A DNA stretch of 64,000 bases from Bacteroidales bacterium. Lineage in GTDB: Bacteria; Bacteroidota; Bacteroidia; Bacteroidales; WCHB1-69. The position numbers and the translations under genes are program-made. The notes below the pieces were generated by a model. The model did not search any database. It was given only the letters and a program-made list of their open reading frames with translations, and was not told the DNA's origin. The stretch's first letter is position 1; every line of letters begins with the position of its first letter. The stretch is taken from assembly GCA_017554325.1 (NCBI GenBank), contig JAFZIP010000013.1, positions 1 to 64,000 of the forward strand, given 5' to 3'. Of this stretch, positions 43,334 through 51,223 are shown one piece after another.

Positions 43334-43382
43334 AAGACCTGCAAGTGGCTACTAACCAAAAAATATTATTTTTGCAGGTCTT
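43334..43382. promoter_or_regulatory. Inverted repeat around the -7 box of the carbohydrate-binding lipoprotein gene
   Basis: Perfect 11-bp arms AAGACCTGCAA (43334-43344) and TTGCAGGTCTT (43372-43382), spaced by 27 bp. The right arm overlaps the end of the -7 box. It could be an operator or an RNA stem across the intergenic region. Confidence 0.6.
43367..43374 (+). promoter_or_regulatory. -7 box (TATTTTTG)
   Basis: TATTTTTGC, 21 bp upstream of the ATG at 43396. Confidence 0.6.
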
Positions 43383-43395
43383 AAAAGATTCCTAT

Positions 43396-45042
43396 ATGAA
43401 ACGATTCTGGCTTATCCTTCTTGCACTATTATGGACGACAGTGATGTTGACCGGGTGTGAGAAGGATAGCATTATATGGATTGACCCGATTGAAGATGAT
43501 GTAACTGTCATTGATGTGGATTATAGCATGACGGTTGATGTGGTGTTCTCTGCATCCGGCACCGCCACAGTAAGTGGGACAAATGATGATTTTGATGTTA
43601 CCATCAATGGGAATGATGTCACGATTGTGTATAGTGGCGACTCCATCGTGATGTATGCGCTTTCGGGATCTGCCAGCGATGGTTTTTTCAAATTGTACAG
43701 TTCCAGCACACAAGGTGTTACGCTCAACAATCTGACCCTCACGCATCAGAGCGGGGCAGCCATCAATATCCAGGGGCCGAAATCAGAACCTAACGACGGC
43801 AGCCCTACCTACCTTATCGTGAAGGGTAGCAATACCCTGGCCGACGGTTCTTCCTATACGGCTACGCCAGCCAACGAGGATGAAAAAGCCGCAGTCTTCA
43901 GCGAAGGGCCTTTGGTTTTCAGCGGCAATGGCTCCTTGGCGGTCAATGCCACTGGCAAGTCGGGCATCATTTCCGATGAGTTTGTATATTTTAGATCTTC
44001 CCCGACAATAGAAGTCAGCTCCTCGGCAGGACATGGCATCCGGGGCAAAGACTATGTGGTGATTACAGGTGGCGCATTGGATGTGAGTGTTTCCGCTGAT
44101 ATGAAAAAAGGCATTGGTTCGGATGGCTATGTCCAGATTGACGGTGGTACCACCACCATCCAAGTGACGGGCAATGCCGCGTACGACAATGAGGGAAATG
44201 CCTATTCCGGCTCGGCTGGTATCAAAGCGGATGGATATTTCAAGATGAACGGTGGCACGCTGACCATTACCAACACGGGCATTGGTGGCAAGGGTATCAA
44301 CTGCGACGGAGCTGGTTATTTCAATGGCGGCAACGCCACCATCACAGTCACGGGCTCTGACTACACCACGGGCGACATTTCCGCCAAGGGCATCAAGACC
44401 GATGGTAATTTGATGTTTTCCGGTAGCACCGTAACGGTGAACTGTACCCATAACGAAGGCATTGAGTCCAAGGGCACCATCACCATCTCTGACGGGGTTG
44501 TCTATAGCTATTCTGCCAGTGACGATGCCATCAACTCCGGCAGCACATTCACGATCAGCGGTGGGTATGTGTATGCATACGCGCCGAACAATGACGGCAT
44601 GGATGCTAACGGCAACTTCTACATTACTGGAGGCGTGGTCTATGCCATAGGCGCCAGAACCCCGGAAGTGGCCATCGACGCCAACACCGAGGAGGGCTAT
44701 AAACTCTACGTGCAGGGCGGCACGCTGGTGGCTATCGGCGGACTGGAACGCGGTTCCTCCTTGACGCAGAGTTGCTATTCGGCCAATTCGTGGACGCCCA
44801 ATACATGGTATTCCCTCAAGGTCGGCTCGGAGACGTATGCGTTCAAGACCCCGGCCAGCGGCGGCACACCCCTCGTTGTTTCCGGTTCCTCCACCCCCAC
44901 GCTGAAGTCTGGTGTGTCGGTTAGTGGCGGCAACACGCTGTTCAACGGAATGTTTGTAGAAGACGGAACTGTTAGCGGCGGCACGACGGTGTCTTTGAGT
45001 TCTTACACAGGAGGAAATGGAGGTGGACCGGGGGTATGGTAG
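43396..45042 (+). CDS. Carbohydrate-binding domain lipoprotein (Cthe_2159 family)
   Basis: A 548-residue lipoprotein from ATG 43396: MKRFWLILLALLWTTVMLTGC, lipobox LTGC. The mature part is a long parallel beta-helix with repeated turns such as SGNGSLAVNATGKSGI, ITGGALDVSVSADMKKGI, MNGGTLTITNTGIGGKGI and ISGGYVYAYAPNNDGMDA. I assign it to the Cthe_2159 carbohydrate-binding family, whose founder binds cellulose and acidic polysaccharides. The C-terminus is Gly- and Ser-rich. It has its own promoter, so coupling to the thiamine receptor is not implied. Confidence 0.85.
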   Translation: MKRFWLILLALLWTTVMLTGCEKDSIIWIDPIEDDVTVIDVDYSMTVDVVFSASGTATVSGTNDDFDVTINGNDVTIVYSGDSIVMYALSGSASDGFFKLYSSSTQGVTLNNLTLTHQSGAAINIQGPKSEPNDGSPTYLIVKGSNTLADGSSYTATPANEDEKAAVFSEGPLVFSGNGSLAVNATGKSGIISDEFVYFRSSPTIEVSSSAGHGIRGKDYVVITGGALDVSVSADMKKGIGSDGYVQIDGGTTTIQVTGNAAYDNEGNAYSGSAGIKADGYFKMNGGTLTITNTGIGGKGINCDGAGYFNGGNATITVTGSDYTTGDISAKGIKTDGNLMFSGSTVTVNCTHNEGIESKGTITISDGVVYSYSASDDAINSGSTFTISGGYVYAYAPNNDGMDANGNFYITGGVVYAIGARTPEVAIDANTEEGYKLYVQGGTLVAIGGLERGSSLTQSCYSANSWTPNTWYSLKVGSETYAFKTPASGGTPLVVSGSSTPTLKSGVSVSGGNTLFNGMFVEDGTVSGGTTVSLSSYTGGNGGGPGVW

Positions 45043-45077
45043 TTGAGAGATTAGAGATTAGAGATGAAAGATGATAG
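45043..45077. repeat. Five heptamers after the carbohydrate-binding gene
   Basis: Units TTGAGAG, ATTAGAG, ATTAGAG, ATGAAAG, ATGATAG begin right at the stop codon. A small hairpin GCCCC-GTTA-GGGGC follows at 45098-45111. Confidence 0.85.
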
Positions 45078-45150
45078 ATAATATTTTTCCATGAGCAGCC
45101 CCGTTAGGGGCAAGAGCTAGGTAGAGATGATAATTGTTTTTTTTTGGATT

Positions 45151-46017
45151 ATGAAATATAGATGGGTTTTTGTTTTATTGGTTGGATTTATGTTGAATTG
45201 CGAATTTTCAATTTTCAATTCTCAATTCTCCATTTTGAATTCCGCCAGCGCTCAAACGGACGTGGTGCTCGACCCTGAGGTAGGTGGCAGATTGTCAGTG
45301 GGTTTGGACAAGAAGATTGTGAAAGGTCTGCATGTGTCGCTGGAAGAAGAGGCCCGTTTTGACAAGAATTTCCGGAGTTTTGACCGTCTGCAAACCACGC
45401 TTGGTCTCAGCTATAAAGTGAACAAGTATTTCAAGTGCGGCATCGGCTACGTTTTCATGAATCCCTACAGCAACTCTTCCAGCTCTTTCGGCGACTTCCG
45501 TCATCGGCTGTTTGTGGATGCCACGGGTACAGTCAGGATGGGCAAGTGGAGCCTGTCGTTGAAAGAGCGTTTCCAGTGGACCTACCGTTCCGGCGATTTC
45601 AACGAATACCAGTATCCGCGCAACGCCCTGACCTTGAAAAGCCGCCTGACTTTGAAATACAGGGGCTTTGCCAAGGTTACCCCTTACGCCTATTTTGAGA
45701 TTCGTAATTTCCTGAACGCTCCTGTTATCCATGCTCTTTACGATGGCACAAGCTATCTTACAGAAGAAGGTTCGGAGGTGGGAGAGGCTGGCTGGTTTCT
45801 GCAGAGTTTCAAAGGTGGTTATATCAACCGCTACCGTGGCTCCGTCGGGGTGGACTGGAAAATCAGCAAGCATCACCAACTGAACTTCTACTTTTTGGGA
45901 GATTACGTGAGCGACAAGGTGGTGGATGCCAATGCAGATGGCACGAAATTGAAGTCCTATACGAAAGAAAAAGGCTTCAGGGGTACGATCGGAGCTGGAT
46001 ATGTTTTTGCTTTTTAA
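45151..46017 (+). CDS. DUF2490 family outer-membrane protein
   Basis: About 288 residues from ATG 45151. It has the DUF2490 features: SLEEEARF, RLQTTLGLSYKVNKYFKCGIGY, RHRLFVDATG and LRERFQWTY-like SLKERFQWTYR, and ends GAGYVFAF with terminal Phe. The signal peptide is odd: MKYRWVFVLLVGFMLNC is followed by about 15 residues encoded by five heptamer repeats before the ASAQ cleavage site. An earlier ATG at 45127 would only add hydrophobic residues. Confidence 0.82.
   Translation: MKYRWVFVLLVGFMLNCEFSIFNSQFSILNSASAQTDVVLDPEVGGRLSVGLDKKIVKGLHVSLEEEARFDKNFRSFDRLQTTLGLSYKVNKYFKCGIGYVFMNPYSNSSSSFGDFRHRLFVDATGTVRMGKWSLSLKERFQWTYRSGDFNEYQYPRNALTLKSRLTLKYRGFAKVTPYAYFEIRNFLNAPVIHALYDGTSYLTEEGSEVGEAGWFLQSFKGGYINRYRGSVGVDWKISKHHQLNFYFLGDYVSDKVVDANADGTKLKSYTKEKGFRGTIGAGYVFAF
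45205..45239. repeat. Five heptamers inside the DUF2490 signal peptide
   Basis: Units TTTTCAA, TTTTCAA, TTCTCAA, TTCTCCA, TTTTGAA encode the segment between the hydrophobic core and the cleavage site. Confidence 0.88.
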
Positions 46018-46036
46018 CTGATTAAAATATTGAAAA

Positions 46037-46921
46037 ATGACTTTTTTGAACACTTTGTGCACGATTACATGGAAAGTGAATCCCGTAGCGTTTCATCTTG
46101 GATCTGTGGAGGTGAGATGGTACGGCATTCTGCTGGCTACCGGTTTCCTGCTGGCCTATTATACCTTGCAACAGATTTTCAAGACAGAGAAACTCTCTCA
46201 GAAACTATTGGATAAGATTTCCATTTGGACGATTGTGTGGACCATCATCGGTTTGCGCCTCGGGCATTTTCTGTTTTACGAACCGGAGATGTTCGTCAAG
46301 GCACCGTTGCAGATACTGCTGCCCATCGATAGCCAAGGCAACTTCATCGGCTATCAGGGTTTGGCGAGCCACGGTGCCGTCATTGCCATCATCTTGTTCG
46401 TCATCTACTACACTTGGCGGCACAAAATCAACGTTTTGTGGCTGATGGACCGCTTGGCCATCGCCATCCCCATCGCGGCAGCTTTTGTGCGCTGCGGTAA
46501 CCTCATGAATCACGAAATCGTGGGCAGCATCACCACCGTGCCATGGGCGTTTGATTTCACTATGGGTGGTCCGGGCGTGGCTGGCACTCTGCGCCATCCG
46601 GCACAGCTCTATGAGTCGGTGGTCTATTTTCTGCTGTTCATCGGACTGATTACGTATTATTTCAAGTTTGCCAAAGGCAAAGTGGCTGCTGGTCGTGCTT
46701 CGGGCATCACGCTCACCGTCATCTTCACGGCACGTTTCATCATTGAATTTTTCAAAGAGGTTCAGGTGGAATCTGAAATCGGACACGTCCTTAACAATGG
46801 GCAATGGCTCAGCATCCCCATTATTGTGATTGGTATAGGGTTGCTGATATACTCTTTTGTCAAGACAAATTATCCTGAATGCCCCTACAAAGAGGATCCT
46901 GTGGAGGAGAAGAAGAAATAA
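46037..46921 (+). CDS. lgt: Phosphatidylglycerol-prolipoprotein diacylglyceryl transferase
   Basis: Inner-membrane enzyme that adds diacylglycerol to the lipobox cysteine of prolipoproteins, serving the many lipoproteins in this window. The 294 residues have about seven membrane helices, VRWYGILLATGF, LRLGHFLFYEP, QGLASHGAVIAI (with the catalytic-site His) and the Lgt signature RCGNLMNHEIVG, plus RHPAQLYES. A Lys-rich tail follows the last helix. Confidence 0.96.
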   Translation: MTFLNTLCTITWKVNPVAFHLGSVEVRWYGILLATGFLLAYYTLQQIFKTEKLSQKLLDKISIWTIVWTIIGLRLGHFLFYEPEMFVKAPLQILLPIDSQGNFIGYQGLASHGAVIAIILFVIYYTWRHKINVLWLMDRLAIAIPIAAAFVRCGNLMNHEIVGSITTVPWAFDFTMGGPGVAGTLRHPAQLYESVVYFLLFIGLITYYFKFAKGKVAAGRASGITLTVIFTARFIIEFFKEVQVESEIGHVLNNGQWLSIPIIVIGIGLLIYSFVKTNYPECPYKEDPVEEKKK

Positions 46922-46934
46922 TCGTTACGGAATA

Positions 46935-48539
46935 CTATTCCCATTCAATTGTCGCGGGCGGCTTGGAGCTGATGTCGTAGCATACACGGTTGACACCTTT
47001 TACCTTATTGATGATGTCGTTGGAGACTTTCGCCATGAAGTCGTAGGGCAGGTGCGCCCAGTCGGCGGTCATGGCGTCGGTGCTGGTCACGGCGCGCAGG
47101 GCCACCGCACGCTCGTACGTGCGCTCGTCGCCCATGACACCCACACTCTTGATGGGCAGCAGGATGACGCCCGCCTGCCAAATCTGGTCGTAAAGAGAAA
47201 CTTCAATTTCTCCGTTGGTCATGTTGGCAGGTACGCCGGCGGCGAGCACCTTGCGGGCCTCTTCGCCGCTCAGTTTCACTTTCCAGTCGCGCAGACCTTG
47301 GATGAAGATGTCATCAGCATCTTGCAATACACGCACTTTGTCGCGGGTGATGTCACCCAAAATGCGCACGGCCAAGCCCGGCCCGGGGAACGGATGGCGC
47401 GTAATCAAATGCTCGGGCATGCCCAACTGGCGACCCACGCGGCGCACCTCGTCCTTGAACAGCCATTTAAGCGGCTCGCACAGCTGCAAGTGCATCTTTT
47501 CTGGCAGTCCGCCCACGTTGTGATGGCTCTTGATGACCATGCCCGTGATGCTCAGACTCTCAATGCGGTCGGGATAAATAGTGCCTTGTGCCAGCCACTT
47601 GGCGTCCGTAATCTTCTGCGCTTCCGCATTGAACACGTCGATGAAGCCGGCGCCGATAATCTTGCGCTTGCGCTCGGGCTCGGTCACACCTTCCAGTTCC
47701 TTGAAGAACTTCTCGCTGGCATCTACGCCAATCACGTTGAGGCCAAGGCCTTCGTAGTCGCGCATTACATTCTGGAACTCGTTTTTGCGTAGCAGGCCGT
47801 GGTCCACGAAAATGCAGGTGAGATTTTTGCCGATGGCGCGGTGCAACAGCATGGCGCACACGGAGGAATCCACGCCGCCGCTTAAGCCGAGGATCACGCG
47901 GTCGTTGCCGATTTGCTCTTTCAGTTCAGCCACCGTGGTCTCCACAAAAGAGGCGGGGCTCCAGGTCTGGTGGCCACCGCAAATGCCGACCACAAAATTC
48001 TTCAGCAGCTGGGTGCCTTGCACCGTATGGAATACTTCCGGATGGAACTGCACGCCCCAAACCTGCTCGCCCTCAAACTGGTAGGCGGCATATTGCACTT
48101 TGTCGGTGGAGGCAATCTTGCGGCAGTTTTCTGGCAGTTTCGTGATGGTGTCGCCGTGGCTCATCCACACCTGTGTGTTGTCGGAAAGTCCTTGCAGCAG
48201 GGGATTGTCATGCTCGAACTCGGCCAAATTGGCGCGGCCATACTCGCGGCTGCCAGCGGGTTCCACGTTGCCGCCGTTGGTGTAGGCCATGAACTGGGCG
48301 CCGTAGCAGATGCCGAGAATGGGCAATCGTCCGCGAATGCTGGTCAGATCGACCTTGAAAGCACGCTCGTCATACACGCTGAATGGAGAGCCGCTCAGGA
48401 TGACGCCGATGACGTCTTTATCGTCGTGCGGGAATTTGTTGTAGGGCACAATTTCGCAGAACATGTCCAGCTCGCGCACGCGGCGGCCTATCAGTTGGGT
48501 GGTTTGAGAACCGAAATCCAGAATAATGATTTTTTCCAT
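46935..48539 (-). CDS. guaA: GMP synthase (glutamine-hydrolysing)
   Basis: Converts XMP to GMP using glutamine and ATP. The class I glutaminase half has the nucleophile in GICYGAQFM and the His/Glu pair in [11 protein letters not shown]. The synthetase half has the PP-loop [12 protein letters not shown], the dimerisation domain with [13 protein letters not shown] and ends in PPATIEWE. The 534 residues are within the usual length. It lies 12 bp downstream of purN, so the two purine genes are likely cotranscribed, and it is convergent with lgt. Confidence 0.97.
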   Translation of the reverse strand: MEKIIILDFGSQTTQLIGRRVRELDMFCEIVPYNKFPHDDKDVIGVILSGSPFSVYDERAFKVDLTSIRGRLPILGICYGAQFMAYTNGGNVEPAGSREYGRANLAEFEHDNPLLQGLSDNTQVWMSHGDTITKLPENCRKIASTDKVQYAAYQFEGEQVWGVQFHPEVFHTVQGTQLLKNFVVGICGGHQTWSPASFVETTVAELKEQIGNDRVILGLSGGVDSSVCAMLLHRAIGKNLTCIFVDHGLLRKNEFQNVMRDYEGLGLNVIGVDASEKFFKELEGVTEPERKRKIIGAGFIDVFNAEAQKITDAKWLAQGTIYPDRIESLSITGMVIKSHHNVGGLPEKMHLQLCEPLKWLFKDEVRRVGRQLGMPEHLITRHPFPGPGLAVRILGDITRDKVRVLQDADDIFIQGLRDWKVKLSGEEARKVLAAGVPANMTNGEIEVSLYDQIWQAGVILLPIKSVGVMGDERTYERAVALRAVTSTDAMTADWAHLPYDFMAKVSNDIINKVKGVNRVCYDISSKPPATIEWE

Positions 48540-48551
48540 GAGGTGTATGAT

Positions 48552-49118
48552 TTATTCGTTGATGACTTTATTGATGGTGATGGGGAAATATTGATGTTCC
48601 AGTTGGTGGATTTGCCGTTCTATGTCTTCCAATGTGGCGCCGTCATTGGCATGGAAGGCGAACTGGTCGATGATTTGGCCGGTATCGACGCCCTCATCGA
48701 CAAAGTGGATGGTAATGCCGAACACTTTCACGCCGTGGTGGAAGGCATCGGCGATGCCGTGCGCGCCGGGGAAGGAGGGCAGCAGCGCGGGGTGCAGGTT
48801 GATGATCTTCATCGGGAAATTGCTGAGCAGCACTTCGCCGATGTAGCGCATGTAGCCGGCCAGCACGATGTAGTCCACGCCCCGTTGTTGCAGTTCTTTC
48901 AAAATGGCCGTTTCGTAGGCGGCCTTGTTCTCGTAGTCTTTGGAGGAGAAGGCGAACACGTCGATATGGTTCTCTTGGGCGCGTTCCACGGCTTTGCATG
49001 TGGGCTTGTCGGACACCAGCAGGGCGATTTCTGCCTCCAGCGTGCGATTTTGTACTGCCTCGATGATGGCTTGGAAGTTGGAACCGAAGCCACTGGCGAA
49101 CACTGCTATCTTTTTCAT
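48552..49118 (-). CDS. purN: Phosphoribosylglycinamide formyltransferase
   Basis: Adds the formyl group of 10-formyl-THF to GAR in purine synthesis. The 188 residues have the N-terminal FASGFGSNFQAIIEA loop, LAGYMRYIGEVLL, the catalytic Asn and His in IINLHPALLPSFPGAHG, and the Asp in HFVDEGVDTGQII. It follows the lipoprotein gene at 49126 by 7 bp and precedes guaA. Confidence 0.95.
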   Translation of the reverse strand: MKKIAVFASGFGSNFQAIIEAVQNRTLEAEIALLVSDKPTCKAVERAQENHIDVFAFSSKDYENKAAYETAILKELQQRGVDYIVLAGYMRYIGEVLLSNFPMKIINLHPALLPSFPGAHGIADAFHHGVKVFGITIHFVDEGVDTGQIIDQFAFHANDGATLEDIERQIHQLEHQYFPITINKVINE

Positions 49119-49125
49119 GCTGAGA

Positions 49126-49509
49126 TTATTTTGTATTTTGTTCGGGTGTGGTCACGGGCTCTGCCTTGGCGGAGTTGGGAGCCATCAGGTCAATGGCGGC
49201 TTTCTTCTCTTCGAGTGTGAGGTTGTCCCAGTTCTGCATGGCGGCCTCGAACTTGGCTTTGCGCGCCTCGCGTGCCTCTTTGATGGCTTTTATCTCATCG
49301 TATGTAGCCTTATAATCCTCCAACAACTCGTTTTTGCGCTCATCGGTGAGGTTGTCCCAATTTCTCCAATCCTCCTGGGCCTTCTGCTGTTTTTCGTGCA
49401 GAGCCTCGGTTGCCGGGTCCGGTTGAGGTTCATTTGCAGGGGCCTGTGTATTGTTGTTACAAGCGCAAAGCAGTGTAAATAAAGCAATTGTGATAAAAAT
49501 TTTTTTCAT
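49126..49509 (-). CDS. WxNWDNLT-repeat lipoprotein (paralogue)
   Basis: A 127-residue lipoprotein from ATG 49509: MKKIFITIALFTLLCAC, lipobox LCAC. The helical body has DWRNWDNLTDERKNELLED and MQNWDNLTLEEKKAAIDLM, which align well with the two motifs of the protein at 37261. It lacks that protein's Cys/His-rich tail and ends in a Pro/Thr-rich stretch. The longer frame to 49659 overlaps the promoter and is rejected. Confidence 0.75.
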   Translation of the reverse strand: MKKIFITIALFTLLCACNNNTQAPANEPQPDPATEALHEKQQKAQEDWRNWDNLTDERKNELLEDYKATYDEIKAIKEAREARKAKFEAAMQNWDNLTLEEKKAAIDLMAPNSAKAEPVTTPEQNTK

Positions 49510-49546
49510 AATAAGGGTAGGAATAAGGTGTCGTTTTAGGAAGACG

Positions 49547-49554
49547 CAAAAATA
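49547..49554 (-). promoter_or_regulatory. -7 box of the lipoprotein-purN-guaA run (TATTTTTG)
   Basis: TATTTTTGCGTC on the minus strand, 37 bp upstream of the ATG at 49509. Confidence 0.6.
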
Positions 49555-49572
49555 GCAAAAAAACAAACAAGG

Positions 49573-49677
49573 GCTGGCCGTGATTTTAATTCCATAGACA
49601 AGAAAGGTAACAAGGTCATTGAGCCCATTGGGGAGGATAACACCTATGTGTTCAAGCAAAGAACAAACGCCTGTTAA
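49573..49677 (+). pseudogene. Possible 3' gene fragment
   Basis: A frame ending in TAA at 49675-49677 reads like real protein (RDFNSIDKKGNKVIEPIG, then EDNTYVFKQRTNAC) but has no start or upstream coding sequence. It may be the tail of a deleted gene. The evidence is only its amino-acid composition. Confidence 0.3.
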
Positions 49678-49782
49678 AAAATAGATTAATATTGTAGCGC
49701 GAATACAAAAAAAATTGCAATTTTGTAGCTGTTTTTTAACATATATAAGAGTTTTTGTAACTACTTGATAATATGATATTTA

Positions 49783-49790
49783 CCCCCCCC
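49783..49790 (+). repeat. Homopolymeric C8 tract
   Basis: Eight C residues about 135 bp upstream of the first FISUMP gene, in an otherwise AT-rich stretch. Its length could vary by slippage. Confidence 0.85.
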
Positions 49791-49819
49791 TACAACACCG
49801 AGGCATTTTTGCGAGGTGA

Positions 49820-49854
49820 GTGTTTTTTTTGCTTTTTTTTTGCAAAAAAAACAC
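49820..49854. repeat. T/A-run inverted repeat
   Basis: Perfect arms GTGTTTTTTTTGC (49820-49832) and GCAAAAAAAACAC (49842-49854) around a T9 loop, about 70 bp upstream of the FISUMP gene. Confidence 0.8.
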
Positions 49855-49924
49855 CTTCATTTCATGCACTAACCAAAGTTGTGAGGCAGGGTTCTGCTTT
49901 GTAGTTTCTTAACATACGAATAAT

Positions 49925-51184
49925 ATGACACGAAAATTACTATTTGTATTTTTGGCTATTACTTCTACGGCAATACTTCACGCCCAGACCGACTTCGCCC
50001 ATGGTTTCAACTCTGGCGGCGGTATGGCCGGCAATGTCAGCTTTTCCTACGGAAACCTGTTCTATAGCCAGCCAGCGAACACCAATCTGTCCGCAAGTGA
50101 AGGCGTGATGCACGCACAATTGATCCGCAAGGACATGGAACTGGCCGGCTGCCAGAATTCAGGAGAAGTGAGCCCCACTCATGTGAAGGACACCTCCCGC
50201 TTCTTCTTGGGCTACGACGGTGAAGAGATAATCTTTGACGGCAACACCATCCACGTGTTCCCTGCCGGCATCTACGACTCCACAGGATACGATGCCCTGC
50301 ACTACAATTGGGATGCCCAGTACAACTACGACAGCCTCACTACGTTGATGATGTATGTGTGGCCTATCTATGAGTTGTGGGACACGCTGTATCTGGACTC
50401 TACGGAGATTGTGACAGACTACGCGCACAATGTCCTGCACATCCCAAGCAGCATTGACCAGCCTTTGCACGGCGGTCCCAACAAATACTACCTGCTGACG
50501 AAGGTTCACGACTGCGACAGCATCCAGCACTTTTTCGTAAACCTGTGTGGCGGTCTGGTCGCCGATGGCAACGGCAACAAATATCCGTCCCTTTATGTGG
50601 GTGAAATCCCTCACCGCTACTGCTGGACCGGTAGGAATATGCACAACACCCTTGACTCATACGGCAATGATGTGCCCAATATGATCTACTCCTCCCCCAC
50701 TCACCCCAACATTGAGCAGAATTTGGACACTTACGGCCGCCTCTACACTTGGTATGCAGCGGTGGGACTTCCCGAAAACAGCGAAGACCAGCCTGCCACT
50801 ACCACCAATGGCAGTTTCGTAACCGGAATCTGCCCCAAAGGGTGGCACATCCCCGACAGAGACAACATCACGTCCCTGACCAACCTCGATGCTTTCACCA
50901 TCATGGCCGACTCCTTATGGCTGATACCTGGCAACAACGCCACAGGGTTCAACGCCCTCCCTGCCGGTTTCTTCAATCCTTTCACCGGAAGATTTGAAAA
51001 CATCCTGGGCCATACCTCTTTCTGGAGCTCATCGCAGGTTAACCATAAGCTCATGCTGGTGTGTACCATCAATTTCGGATGTGACATCATCTCGGAAGAC
51101 GAGAGACTGGGTAACTACGGGCTCAGCGTGCGTTGCGTCAAAAACCAGGTATTCGACGATGACGGCAACGAACTCAATGACTAA
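49925..51184 (+). CDS. FISUMP-domain exported protein
   Basis: A 419-residue exported protein with signal peptide MTRKLLFVFLAITSTAILHAQ. The C-terminal region (about 230-410) is a FISUMP domain (Fibrobacter succinogenes major paralogous domain): YGRLYTWYAAVGLPENS, GICPKGWHIPDRDNITSLT, GFNALPAGF, FWSSSQ and LSVRCVKN. The N-terminal half is unassigned and Asp/Tyr-rich. It lies 39 bp upstream of the giant FISUMP gene, probably the same operon. Function of FISUMP domains is unknown; surface display is likely. Confidence 0.85.
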   Translation: MTRKLLFVFLAITSTAILHAQTDFAHGFNSGGGMAGNVSFSYGNLFYSQPANTNLSASEGVMHAQLIRKDMELAGCQNSGEVSPTHVKDTSRFFLGYDGEEIIFDGNTIHVFPAGIYDSTGYDALHYNWDAQYNYDSLTTLMMYVWPIYELWDTLYLDSTEIVTDYAHNVLHIPSSIDQPLHGGPNKYYLLTKVHDCDSIQHFFVNLCGGLVADGNGNKYPSLYVGEIPHRYCWTGRNMHNTLDSYGNDVPNMIYSSPTHPNIEQNLDTYGRLYTWYAAVGLPENSEDQPATTTNGSFVTGICPKGWHIPDRDNITSLTNLDAFTIMADSLWLIPGNNATGFNALPAGFFNPFTGRFENILGHTSFWSSSQVNHKLMLVCTINFGCDIISEDERLGNYGLSVRCVKNQVFDDDGNELND

Positions 51185-51223
51185 TTCCTCAAGATTGCAA
51201 ATAACAATAAAAACACTAATATC

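Larger units (their letters stand above)
49678..49924. other. AT-rich upstream region of the FISUMP genes
   Basis: No gene. Holds the C8 tract (49783) and the T/A-run inverted repeat (49820-49854). No good TAnnTTTG box is present; CATTTTTG at 49804 is the nearest match. Confidence 0.5.
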
